Source: Calendula officinalis
Taxonomy: Eukaryota > Streptophyta > Magnoliopsida > Asterales > Asteraceae
DNA length: 64,000 nt
Direction: 5' to 3'
NCBI GenBank assembly: GCA_963853835.1
Contig: OY970828.1
Coordinates: 59,388,861 to 59,452,860, forward strand
The translations under genes were made by a program, and so were the position numbers. Shown in pieces: positions 12,203-22,745 of the stretch (position 1 is the first letter of the stretch; each line of letters opens with the position of its first letter). The notes beneath the pieces were generated by a model, which had not been told where the DNA came from, did no database searches, and was given only the letters and a program-made list of their open reading frames with translations.

Positions 12203-13047
12203 CAGAATTTAGTAAAATATTTTCGAATTATTTAATTTAACAGGGGCATTGACGACATTTTACATTTTTATTTTTTGTTTCCCTTTTCGAATTTCCTAAA
12301 ATGAAGGCTTTATTTTCGGAAATTAATTGTTATCATTTATCACTTATTTATAGAGAGTTTACATCTATGTTTTTATGAATTTACTTATTAGGCTTTTACT
12401 TTGTAGTCAATACATTAATGTCCATGAAATATAAAACGTGATTTAGTGACATTTTTTAAACTTCAACGTCACAAGAATAGAAAATACTTCAAAAAAACAC
12501 ATACATGTTATAAAAGTACATGTATGTATGCTATAATAACTGCTTCCAAAATATTCATAAAAAAGTTGAATACAAATACATACATGTATACATACCTGAT
12601 GGACTATCTGCATAATACAATGACTACCAACTACATACATGTATGCTACAATAAATGGTTCCAAAAGACTCATAACAAAAATTGAATACATATACATACA
12701 TGTATACCCTAATGATATACATACATGTTCGTACTATTAGAAATATGACACCATTGCACCAACAATGAACTCCAATATTGCCGGATCTCTAATATTGTCG
12801 ACGGCGACCGGATGCAAGGACGAAGGAACAAGTTATGGTGTAGAGTTAGGACTTAGGACACCATCAGATCTGTACGACAATACTTTGACCATCGCCCCTG
12901 TAAATCATCAAGAAGTGATATTACTACAAGTCCTTATAGCAGTATTAATAAAGTATGAGTTTAGTTATATGAATGTACGAGTCATTACATGAATGTACAA
13001 GCTATTACCACAATGTACAACATTCATTACATGAATGTACAAGTCCA

Positions 13048-13473
13048 ATGGAACCAGAGAAGCAGCCATCAGAACAACAGCAAGAAACCAGCAAAAAGGC
13101 CGCAAAAAAAGAAGCCGCCAAGGCAGAAAAACTACGCCGTCGTCAGGAAGCCGCCGCCGCTTCCGCCGCTGCGTCTGGCGTCGCCGGTGTTTCCATCGAC
13201 GGTCCTGATCCTCTTGCTGCCAACTATGGAGACGTTCCAATTAAAGATCTTCAATCGAAGGTGGTTTCCGGCCGTGTATGGACCACCGTCAGCTCTCTAA
13301 CAGATGAACTAAAAAATCAGACGGTGTTAATCCGAGGTCGAGCTCAGGCGATTCGCGCTGTAGGTAAGAAAATGGCGTTTTTGATGCAGAAAAGGAGGAA
13401 TGAGAAGTGGGTGCTACAGAGAAGGATGAATGAGAAGTGGGTTCTAGGGTTTGTGGAGAGAGAAGACGAATGA
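13048..13473 (+). pseudogene. Captured N-terminal fragment of cytosolic aspartyl-tRNA synthetase
   Basis: From the ATG at 13048 the frame encodes a Lys/Glu/Ala-rich leader (TSKKAAKKEAAKAEKLRRRQ), then NYGDVPIKDLQSK and the start of the anticodon-binding OB fold (VLIRGRAQAIRAVGKKMAFL). This order matches the N-terminus of plant cytosolic aspartate-tRNA ligase. After about residue 108 the homology ends in a duplicated 27 bp unit (roughly 13391-13444) and a stop at 13471. The catalytic core, over 400 residues, is missing, so it cannot charge tRNA. It lies inside TIR element B, so it is a transposon-captured gene fragment. Whether it is transcribed is unknown. Confidence 0.8.
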
Positions 13474-13634
13474 GATAAATAGGGGTAAATTCAGTTACCA
13501 AAAAAACCATATGGACTAAAATGACAAGTATACCCTCACGAATTTAGGGGGGAGATTTCAAAAATTCTAACTTCTTATTGGTTGAAATTGGTTCTTACAG
13601 TTCTAACGCAAAAAATGGTTCTGATTTTAATTCT

Positions 13635-13638
<4 letters not shown>

Positions 13639-13728
<90 letters not shown>
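13639..13728. repeat. (TA)n microsatellite, right border of element B
   Basis: About 90 bp of uninterrupted TA follow directly after the right terminal repeat of element B. Confidence 0.95.
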
Positions 13729-13731
<3 letters not shown>

Positions 13732-13983
13732 CAACTGTCATAATACTAGTCCTCAAAGAATCCTTATCAGATATTATGTCGGCGTTCAAGCTAAGATCCT
13801 TCAGATTCCAGTACGTTAAATTATGTTATATCAAATGAGTGTTTTTTTGGGGTATTTTGTAAATGTGTGGTATTTTAGTGAATTCTAAAGGAGAATTTTG
13901 AGTTAACTTATAAATGAAAGGGGTATTTGAAAGTGTGAATGTGAAATGTTAAATGCTAATATTGCGATGATGTCGCGATGTTC

Positions 13984-14945
13984 TAAGAGCACCCAGTATG
14001 GTGGCTCAAGCCAAAATGTCAAATCAGCGTCACATCACCATTTCACATTCAAAACTCAAAATACCTCTCTGCCATAAGACCGCTCCCAATGGTGCACCCA
14101 ACTAATACCGTCAGTTGTTGCCAAATCAGCGCCACGTCAGCTCACCCTCCAACCGACACTAAACTGACATACTCATGCCAACAATATCACTTCCCTTTAA
14201 TTTTTTAGGACCCACCATTACAAAACACATACACACAAAATACCCCTTTGGGCCCACCCACCAAACTCACGCAAGCCTTCCTCTCGTCTCTAAAGTGGCG
14301 GAAGCCAAAGTGGTGGGGCTTGCCAATGGTTTGAGCAAGTGGCGGGGCAAGTGACGGAGGAACTGGCGGGGGGGTTGGCTCCCGTCTAACTCAACCTAAA
14401 ATGTTCTTTTAGGACCACTAAAATACCCCCGGCCTAATAAAAATACCTCAAAGTTCTTCTCTCTTCATGAGTCTCGTCATGCCACTTGTTTGGACCTCAC
14501 TCACCCCACATTACGGTGTAGTAGTGAGGGTGAAAAGAGTGCCACTTAGGAATATTTGGAGATGGCGGAGGGGTGTGCGCCATCATACCCCTTTCTCTAA
14601 GAGCATCATGTATGGTGGCTCAAGCCAAAATGCCAAATCAGCGCCACCAAAGCGCCACATCATTATTTCACATTTCACATTCAAAACCCAAAATACTCCC
14701 TCTACCATAACTTAACCTAAAATATATTTTTTGAACCCACTAAAATACCCCTTACCCAATAAAAACACCCAAAATATACTCTCTCTCCTCCCTATTCGTC
14801 CGTTGCTTCCGCCAGTGGTTCGACTTGGACCCTCACTCACCCAACGGGCGATGTGGTGGCGAGGGAAAAGGAAGCCGGCGAGCATGCCAAATCAGCAAAA
14901 TGAAGATGGCGAAGGAGGTGGTTCGTTATTGCACCCATGCTCTAA
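13984..14945. mobile_element. Cluster of nested MITE copies
   Basis: Two starts of one family (taagagca.c..gtatggtggctcaagccaaaatg) lie at about 13985 and 14597. The second ends in an inverted form near 14943 (cacccatgctcta). A different MITE with a ccactcccaat-type end begins near 14083 inside the first. Its internal motif (cagcgccacgtcagctcacc, then ccaaccgacactaaactgac) recurs at about 22205-22260. No protein-coding signal is seen. Confidence 0.6.
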
Positions 14946-15286
14946 ACTTGAAAGCTAAACCAAATCAATCATGGTGTCTATCAATACTTTAATTCCGTCC
15001 ATGTTAAGATCAACTTTTTGTTAAAGTTTGCTAAAGCAGAGTCATTATCATGAGACAAAAGTCAACAGCTAAAATACAAAATTTTGGAAAGATAGAAATT
15101 ATTTTTTTACTTATTTTATTAATACATATATTCAAATTAAAGGTAGAAAAAATAATAAGGGAATTATATATCAATTAGTTTATAGTTTTAATAGGATCAA
15201 ATATAATATTTTTTTATTATCAATTTTACCAAAAAAATTAAAATATATTAACTATTACCTTTTCATCTAAATGTCTTCACATTTAG

Positions 15287-15757
15287 GGGATGTTTTGGAA
15301 AAACTTATTATAAGAAATTGTATTTATTAGCTTATAAGTTTTTTAATTTATTTAAGTTACTAAATATTTTTAAGATAAAATGTTTGAAAGAACTTATTTA
15401 AACTTATTGTAAAACTATTAAAATGGGCATATTACGTTTTTAATGAAAAATAAAAAAATATTAAATTTAAATAAAAAAATATTAATTTTAAATAAAAATA
15501 AAAAAAAAATAATTTTAAATTTTAAATAATAAAAAATAAAAAATATTATATTTTAAATAATAAATTAAAAAAAATATTAATTTTTAAATAATGAAAAATA
15601 AAAATAATTTGGATTAAAATTTATGTAGGTATTAAAGGTGAGGGAAAAAAAGTAAAATACTAAATTTCCTTAAAAAACTTAAAAATCCTCTTTCAAATAA
15701 CTTTTTTAATATAAGCTAAAGCAAACATTCAAAAATGCTTATTAAGTTAAATAAGTA
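15287..15757. other. Very AT-rich stretch, probable decayed MITE
   Basis: It starts with ggggatgttttggaaaaacttat and has a loosely inverted counterpart near 15710-15740. The middle is almost pure A/T (poly-A with ttaaat words). No gene. Confidence 0.35.
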
Positions 15758-15758
15758 A

Positions 15759-16104
15759 GGGGTGTTTGAGATTGCTTATTGTAAATAGATTATTCGTTCT
15801 GAAAATAATAGTCTAATAATCAACGGTCATAAAATGTGATTCTGAAAAATAGTGTTTAGATATGATTATGTGGTTTGAAATCAAAATTATTAGATAATAA
15901 GTTTTTAGTGTTTGACAAACTTGATTATTTGTCTTGTTAATAGGTAAAATGAAATAATCCGTTTTCAAAACGCAATAAGCACTCCTCACCCCAAAACGCA
16001 AATAATTGATTATTTAAAACTTTTTATCTAACACTTATTTTAAATTATTTACATTTTCAAAACACAATAAATAATTTTCCTCAAAACGCAATCACAAACA
16101 CCCT
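15759..16104. mobile_element. Tourist-like MITE upstream of ATG18c
   Basis: Inverted ends ggggtgtttgagattgc...gcaatcacaaacaccct are flanked by TAA (15756-15758 and 16105-16107). It is 346 bp and non-coding. It ends about 100 bp before the inferred transcribed region of the ATG18c-like gene, so it may form part of the promoter. Confidence 0.8.
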
Positions 16105-16189
16105 TAAGTTAGTCCAGTTTTGTGGCATCTAATTGGAATTTGACAAACGCATGTATCTATTTGTAAAATTAACCAAATTTGTGATAGGT

Positions 16190-16964
16190 CGTCTTCATTC
16201 CTCAATCACGAATTTCTCGCATCAACAAAACTCTACGTAATACTCCATTACTCTCTCTTCAATCGCTCTGATCTGGTCTCTATTTCACTCAACAACTTCA
16301 AGCAATTTAATCCACAATCGCGCTCAATTTTGATCGCCCAGACAGTATCCAATCGTCATTCCAACTTGATTGACTTATTCTTCAAGGTGAGTTGATTACA
16401 ATTATGCCGGATTCTTATTCTTAGGGTTTTAAATTTGTTGATATCGTTCAGATTCGCACTCTTTGCTTGAGTTTCACGTTACGAAATTACGCAATGTGAA
16501 TTTTTCAGGAAAACGTAGACGATACTGATTTACAGGATTGCGCGATCGAGTGAATTTCTAATGATTTCGTAAGTTGTTGATTTCGTTTCGTTTTTCACTG
16601 TGTGTGATTTGTTATTGTTTGTTTACTACTTTAGTTTCATAAAATTATTATAGCTGTGCATTTGATATTGGTCAATTTTGCTTGAGTGCTGTTTTAGCTC
16701 TTGAACTTTCATCTGTGAAATACTTTTTATGATATTTTATTTTGGTGGATAAGAATGCACGATATTTTTTTGTTTATTTGCCTACTTTTTTTAGTTCTCA
16801 TGATATCATTATCCCTGTAAAACTGGATATGATTTTCAATTTGATAGATAGGCGTTTATGAATGATTCTAGTTAATAATGATGTCTTCTTCCATGGGAAA
16901 AATAAATGTTTGATTGAATATTCATTGCAGATGAACGTAGTTGACTGCTATAGCTAGAAAATTA
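16190..16964 (+). promoter_or_regulatory. ATG18c 5' leader with two introns and an 8-codon uORF
   Basis: A pyrimidine-rich leader (about 16200-16386) is followed by a plausible intron 16387-16508 (gtgag...tttcag), a short exon 16509-16568 and a second intron 16569-16930 (gtaag...ttgcag). The last leader exon begins with ATG at 16931, opening an 8-codon upstream ORF that stops at 16957, eight bases before the main ATG at 16965. The splice sites are read from consensus only. The transcription start is not defined. Confidence 0.55.
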
Positions 16965-18897
16965 ATGTCAGTTATTTCTCCCCCTATGAGTTTGGCTGTT
17001 ACAGCATCACAAAGAGGATTCCAACAATCAGATTTCACTCCATTCGATCCCCAAATGGATGCTATCTACGATCCATCCAGCAATTCAAATCCAAAAATTG
17101 AAGAAACTGAAATAGATTTACTCTCAGTATCCTGGAACCAAGATTACGGTTGTTTTGCAGCTGGTACAAACCACGGTTTCCGTATATATAACTGTGATCC
17201 ATTCAAAGAAACATTCAGACGTGACCTAAAAAGTGGTGGATTTGGGATAATTGAAATGCTTTTTCGAAGCAACATTTTAGCACTTGTAGGTGGTAAAGCT
17301 AACACACAATATCCACCAAATAAAGTAATTATTTGGGATGATCATCAAAGCAGATGCATTGGTGAATTTTCATTTAGGTCAGATGTTAGGGCGGTTAAAT
17401 TAAGGCGTGATCGTATCGTTGTTGTTCTTGAACACAAGATTTATGTTTACAATTTCATGGATTTGAAGCTTTTACATCAGATTGAAACCCTAGCAAACCC
17501 TAGAGGACTTTGCTGTTTATCACATCAAGTGAATACTTCTGTATTAGCTTGCCTAGGTTTGCGTAGAGGACAAATTAGGGTTGAACATTTTGGATTAAAT
17601 ATGACAAAATTGATTAATGCTCATGATTCTCGGATTGCATGTTTGACTATGACAATGGATGGTCTTCTTCTTGCTACTGCTAGCACAAAAGGCACGTTGA
17701 TTAGAATATTTAATACAATGGATGGAACTCGATTACAAGAGGTATTTTAATTTTGGTCAAAATACATTTTAGTACCCTGAACTTGGTTAACTAGATCTAT
17801 TAAAGGCGTAGCATGGTACCCTGAACTTGACAAAATGGTCGATTTAGTACCCTGACTCATTAATTTGATCACATTTTCTCCGTTTACTTACTTTCGTTGG
17901 GGTTTTTAACAGAATAAAAAATATACGTTTATCTCAATATATTAATATTAGAAGCAAATCACGTGATAAAACAAGGTCAAATTAGTGAGTTAGGGTACTA
18001 AATCGACCATTTTGTTAAGTTTAGGGTACCATGTTGCACCTTTAATAGTTCAGGGTAGTAGAAGATCCAGTCAGCCAAGTTCAGAGTATTAAAATGCATT
18101 TTGGCCTTTAATTTTTAACTTTTAAGTTTGTTGTTTGACTAAACTGGTCAAACTTGCCAGCTGTACATCAAACTCAGTCGTTTCAACTTTCACCAACTAT
18201 ATATATCATGGCAGGTACGCAGAGGAGTTGATAGAGCTGATATTTACGGAATTGCCCTTTCTCCAAATGTTCAGTGGTTAGCTGTATCAAGTGGCAAAGG
18301 TACGGTTCATATATTTAGTCTGAGAGTTCGGGTGGTTAGTGAGGATGCATCGAATCAGTCTACACCTGCCCACACTCGATCATTCACTCACCAGAATTCT
18401 TCATCTTCACTTGATTCCCTCATTTCTCCTAGTGCTGTTGGTGCTAATCCTGGTTCTTCACTATCTTTCATGAAAGGTAATTTAAAATAATTTTAATTTT
18501 ATGTAATTTAGAATGGCGATAAGGTAATTTTAATGAAAAAATCTTGAAATTTGTGGTGTAGATAATTTTTTTTCTCCATATTTTTGGTATGTGTATAGGT
18601 GTGTTGCCAAAATATTTCAGCTCAGAATGGTCATTTGCTCAGTTTCACTTGCCTGAATGCACCCAGTACATGTCAGCATTTGGGTCACAAAACACACTCA
18701 TTATTGTTGGCATGGATGGAAGGTATATTAATTAATTTCAATTATTTATTTTATTTTTTGAGGAATGAATATTTTGTCATGTCTAATACTTTGTCAAATT
18801 AATCAGTTTCTACAGGTGCATATTTGATCCAGTGAAGGGAGGTGAGATGGTACAACATGAATATGTAAGGTTCCTGAAAAACCGACTTGAAGCCTAG
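16965..18897 (+). CDS. ATG18C: ATG18c-like PROPPIN, autophagy WD40 protein
   Basis: Four exons: 16965-17741, 18215-18476, 18599-18722 and 18807-18897 (TAG). They sum to 1,254 nt and 417 residues, the usual ATG18 size, and all introns are GT-AG. PROPPINs are seven-bladed beta-propellers that bind PI3P/PI(3,5)P2 on phagophore membranes and act with ATG2 in autophagosome growth. Visible signatures are SVSWNQDYGCFAAGT, NKVIIWDDHQSRCIGEFSFR, RRDRIVVVLEHKIYVYNFMD, AHDSRIACLTMTMDGLLLAT and the phosphoinositide-binding V-R-R-G motif (residues 260-263), which begins exactly at the exon 1/2 joint. The wording matches plant ATG18c more closely than ATG18a. The C-terminus (GMDGSFYRC, FDPVKGGEM) is complete. 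Intron 1 hosts a Mutator-type MITE. The ATG at 16965 is chosen because the upstream in-frame codons contain no ATG. Confidence 0.93.
17755..18106. mobile_element. Mutator-type foldback MITE in ATG18c intron 1
   Basis: The 352 bp unit begins ggtcaaaatacattttagta and ends with its inverse (...aaaatgcattttggcc). It is flanked by the 9 bp duplication tttaatttt (17746-17754 and 18107-18115), the target size of Mutator-like elements. It leaves the donor at 17742 and the acceptor ending at 18214 untouched. Confidence 0.85.
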
Positions 18898-19829
18898 ATA
18901 AGAACATTCCCAATTTCCTTAACATGTAAATATTGCCTATATACCTTTTTCTAAATAAGGATTATCTATTCGCCTTAAATTTTCAAAAAAAAAAATAAAA
19001 AGAATTAAAAAGAAATAACAATAATAGCAAAAGACATGTCATTTATTCTGTTATGAAGGTGGGTAACGTAATTGCAGCACGTTAATATTTGTGAATATAA
19101 TGTAATGTGTGTTACTTACAAGTAAATATCATTTTGCTGCATTCATGATATACGTGTTTGGTTAATGGGTATGAGTTCCGAAAACGGAAAATCAAATTCG
19201 TGAAATTCAATATTTGAAATTGAATTGACTCCGATCTAGGTCTATCACCCTGGCATGGATGTTAAAAATCATTACATCATCAACATGTTACCAACAAAAC
19301 ACCTTGTTTGAAAATGAAGATAATAATTATGTTCAAACCATACATATTATAGTTTTGTCATGGATATTAAATAACACCATCTTTACGCTTCAGTAACTGA
19401 TTTTGAGTGCTAGATGTTTTGCTTTTATGATCATCACCAGTAATCATCTGCCCAATTACTTCCTGGTCCTTGATATCCGAAAATGCAAGCTTGGCCTAGC
19501 CTACTAACAAATATTCACTGGAATTAGCATCACAACTAGTTCCCATGTTTGGTGTTTTCCAATATTAAATAATCAATCGTAATGTATAAGTGGTAAAAGA
19601 CATCTCCAATGCAATGCACTAAACACTACTAACATTACGTATCAAATTTGGTGGAAAAAACATGTATAAATAATGTTTGTTTCCACACCATTTTTTTCAT
19701 CTCTAGTGTTAGACACCAAATTTTAACATCAAATTCTATTTTTAACTTTCATATGCTAACTAAAGTATATTTACATGATAATCTAATTTAAATAGTTATT
19801 TTATAAAAAAATAGATTATTTATGACGTA
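18898..19829. other. Intergenic DNA after ATG18c
   Basis: It holds the presumed 3' UTR and then AT-rich sequence. I see no further gene or clear repeat boundary. Poly-A-rich tracts lie at about 18984-19030. Confidence 0.5.
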
Positions 19830-19996
19830 GTAGTACTCTTGAATAACTTCCTATAGGTCACGAGTTCGATCTCTACATAGGCAAACATTTTCCAGATGGG
19901 GAAGATCCGGAAATGATAACGAAAATGGTTAGGTCGCGTATATCATGAGCAAAGCTCGGTCATCCCAGAAAGCCCATTATAGCAGTAATACTTTTT
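19830..19996 (+). mobile_element. SINE-like remnant
   Basis: A box B-like internal promoter (cacgagttcgatctc) is followed by a short body and a T-rich tail (19988-20003). The box A region is degraded or missing, so this is a 5'-truncated tRNA-derived SINE or a look-alike. Confidence 0.45.
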
Positions 19997-20035
19997 TTTT
20001 TCTTCCCATTTTCTGGTTTATTGATAATTCAACTC

Positions 20036-20373
20036 TTAGGACTATGGCAATGCGCGTCAAGGGCCATATGTCGGCAAGTTTTTCAGCGTCACCAATGGCA
20101 CGGGTACGTCACTAGCGGGTGTCGGTAGCATGCCGTCGTGTAGACGACGTGGGGAGGGGCCGTCGTGGGGGACTCTATGTGTGTGTGTGTCTGTGTCTGT
20201 GTGTGTAGGGGGGGGGGGGGGGGGGGTTGGAGTTAATTTTTTTTTTTAAAGGAGGATAGGTTAGTGATGAGTTATTGATGTGTTGGAGTTATTGACACGA
20301 CCTCATCAGTAACTTGTCGGTAGGAAAAAGTTTATTGATATGTTTAATGACGCATCACTGTTAGGAGAAGCCT
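20036..20373. mobile_element. MITE with GC-rich core, (TG)n and a 19-G run
   Basis: Ends cttaggactatggcaatg...ggagaagccttag are related to those of 21208-21739 in the opposite orientation. The interior has a GC-rich segment with several gacg/cgtc words, a TG-rich microsatellite at about 20177-20206 and an uninterrupted run of about 19 G (20208-20226). Confidence 0.55.
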
Positions 20374-20561
20374 TAGAAAACTATTTCAATGAGCGAGGAT
20401 TTCATGATATTTTGTGTATTTAGATTGATAATGTAATCGTAAATGATTTTGCTATTTTTTTTAAGAACAATACAAAACCGATTTAGCTAACAATTTCATT
20501 ACACATGTAACAAAAATAAAAATGTACATCTTAATTTGCGGCTGGACATTTGACCCTATTA

Positions 20562-20841
20562 GACTGTGCGTAATGGGTGACCAAATTTGGTCACCCTTGC
20601 CACCTCTACGCCACATCAGTCCGATCAAACACATAAAAAATCTCGACCAAACACACGTAACCAGGCGACCAAATCATTCCCCTTTGGAAAAACCTTTCCC
20701 CTTTGAAATTTGATCGGTCGTCTGGACGACCGATACACCCTTAGGACGCGTCGGGTTGGTGTGGGCGTAAGGGGGGAACGCGTCGAGTGAGCATGCCACA
20801 TGGGCGACCGATTGCTTGCGACCAAACCGTTACGCATGGTC
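20562..20841. mobile_element. Tourist-like MITE
   Basis: Inverted ends gactgtgcgtaa...ttacgcatggtc are flanked by TTA (20559-20561 and 20842-20844). It is 280 bp and relatively GC-rich with repeated gaccaaa/ggtcgcc words. A related copy seems to lie at about 35645-35976. Confidence 0.8.
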
Positions 20842-21207
20842 TTATATACCAAGGTTCTAAAAAGTGTAAGATGCGGTGTGGTAGTGTCATCAAGCCTCAA
20901 GTTATGACGTGTTACGACGAGTCATGATATTTTTCAAGACGTGATTTAAAACGACGATTGTTTATATAAATGTGTATCAAATTCACAAAAAATTACAAAG
21001 CTATTAATTTATATGTTAATTCATATACAAAGTTCACAAAAAGTATTACATCTAAATTTATAAATATGCATGTCATCATATATTTTTTTTAAAATTCAAT
21101 TTTCATGCCCAATTTAAAAAGAAAAATCACCATAAGGTGCCTTATTTTACGACATGCCTTACACAGACGTCAGGATCTATTTCGTAAATTGGGTGACGCG
21201 CATTGCG

Positions 21208-21739
21208 GCTAAGGCCTCTCCCAACCCTTACCCATCACTAAACCCATCACTAGCGCCACGTCATCACATCCTTACTGACCCGCTACTGACACGTTCGTGT
21301 CAACCCTACACATCACTAACCCATCACTAAACCCATCATTTCCACATCATCATTTTTAATTAAAATTTTAAAAATAAAAATTATAAATTTTTTGAAAAAA
21401 AAAAAGTAATATATTATTCTTATAAAATAAATATATAAAAAAAAATTAAAATTAAAAAAAAAATGAAAAGAAAACAGAGAATAAAGAGATTTTAAATTAA
21501 AAAATGCAAAATGTACAAATTTATATGCACAATGTACAACTCCAAATTCCCTCTCTCTCTTCCTTCCCCTTCCTCTCTCCCCCTCTCTTCTTCCTCTGTA
21601 CCCACGACGGCCATCAACACCCCGTCCTCACCACGACGAATTCTTCACGACGCCCCCCACGACGGCTCGGTGCCAACGCCGTCGTGGGTCGACGGCCCTC
21701 GACGCCCTCCCCCGACGTGCCGTTGGCACAGGTCTAAGC
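21208..21739. mobile_element. MITE, second copy of the ctaaggcct family
   Basis: Left end ctaaggcctctcccaaccc and right end ttggcacaggtctaag are inverted matches. The first third shares cccatcactaaacccatcac-type repeats with the inverse of 20240-20373. The right part (21600-21735) is unusually GC-rich for the window. Its open frames change register between copies, so they are not taken as genes. Confidence 0.55.
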
Positions 21740-22156
21740 ACTGCTATGAAGTGCCTTTTAAAACACTGTTATATATAATAGCATAGTAATTGTACAAAGC
21801 AACAAATATATTATTATCTTTCATTTATATTATAGATTCGAGTTATACATTTTTCGAGTTCTTAAGTTCGCACCATATTTTAATGCGTGATTACATAATA
21901 TTTAAACTTATCCAACAAAACACTTTACACCTTAGATTATGTGTAAGGGGACGGTCGCCACCTCCATCCCCACTTTGGCCGCCCCATCTAAGACGCGTTC
22001 CTCCCTTTACACGAGCCATATTCCGACGTGCCGTGAAGGGCGTTTGGTCGCCTAGGCAACCGTTGTTGGTCTCTAAATTTTCAATTGGGAAACGTTGTTG
22101 ATTTCAAGGGAAAAAGGTTGACTGCATGCTACACGTGGATTTAGTCAGTAAATAAA
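21740..22156. other. Intergenic DNA with MITE-like GC-rich patch
   Basis: AT-rich sequence contains a GC-rich patch at about 21945-22060 (ggacggtcgccacc, ggtcgcctaggcaacc) that resembles other MITE interiors here. No boundary or gene can be supported. Confidence 0.35.
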
Positions 22157-22640
22157 AAGTTTAGACCACTCCCAACAGTGACGTCAACTGACACTTCAAT
22201 TTTTGCCAATCAACGCCACATCAGCTCACACTCCAACCAACATTAAACTGACATATCAATGCCAACAATACCCCTTCTCTCCGATTCATTATAAAATATA
22301 CACATAATATACCAAATACAATATTAAATTGCTTGGGCCCCACCATTTACTCTTCCTTGAATCGAAAACCGATGAGATGCACCTAAAGAGCCGTGCCAAT
22401 GGGGGGAAGACTTCGGCTAAAGTGAAGAGGGAACTGAAGTCCCCATTGGCAGCACTCTTAGACTAGTGCCAACGGATGGCGTCGGCTTCTATTTCTCCCC
22501 AACCGACGGTATCCCACCGTTAGCACGCCCCGTCAGTTGGGTGCACATCGGTTGGTGAGATGGTATTGGTGACATGTGTTATGTCAATTTAGTGTCAGTT
22601 GAAAGGTGAGCTGACGTTACACACCGAAACTAATTTAACA
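22157..22640. mobile_element. MITE and adjoining partial copy upstream of oxidoreductase 1
   Basis: Ends ttagaccactcccaac...cattggcagcactcttaga mark a roughly 310 bp unit (22157-22466). A partial, inverted relative follows to about 22640 (gtgtcagttgaaaggtgagctgacg). The family is shared with 14083-14390. Its end lies about 100 bp from the start codon at 22746, so it occupies the promoter region of that gene. Confidence 0.6.
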
Positions 22641-22745
22641 AAAATTGATTGTGCCCATGATGTGAAGCTTATGTGCGAGGGTGACCTACTGATTGTCTTA
22701 TGTCTCCGTTTCGTTTGAAATTTTTGTCACCTACCTCCCAAAGAA

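Larger units (their letters stand above)
4326..13638. mobile_element. TIR element B, (TA)n-bounded, split by an LTR element
   Basis: The left end is 4326-4392 and the right end about 13565-13638. Both carry the AGAAC triplet seen in element A (spacing 17/9 on the left, 18/9 on the right) and share flanking words such as caaccaat/ccaatcag. Without the LTR retrotransposon at 4393-12202 (and one copy of its 5 bp duplication) the element is about 1.5 kb. Its interior holds an aspartyl-tRNA synthetase fragment (13048-13371) and two diverged direct repeats with TACATGTA words (about 12505-12715). This resembles a Pack-type element, meaning one that carries a host gene piece. The superfamily is not established. 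Confidence 0.7.

Noticed and set aside
13984..14945. Frames of 75-82 residues at 14467-14958 as small genes
   Set aside because: They cross MITE boundaries and are not kept between copies of the repeat.
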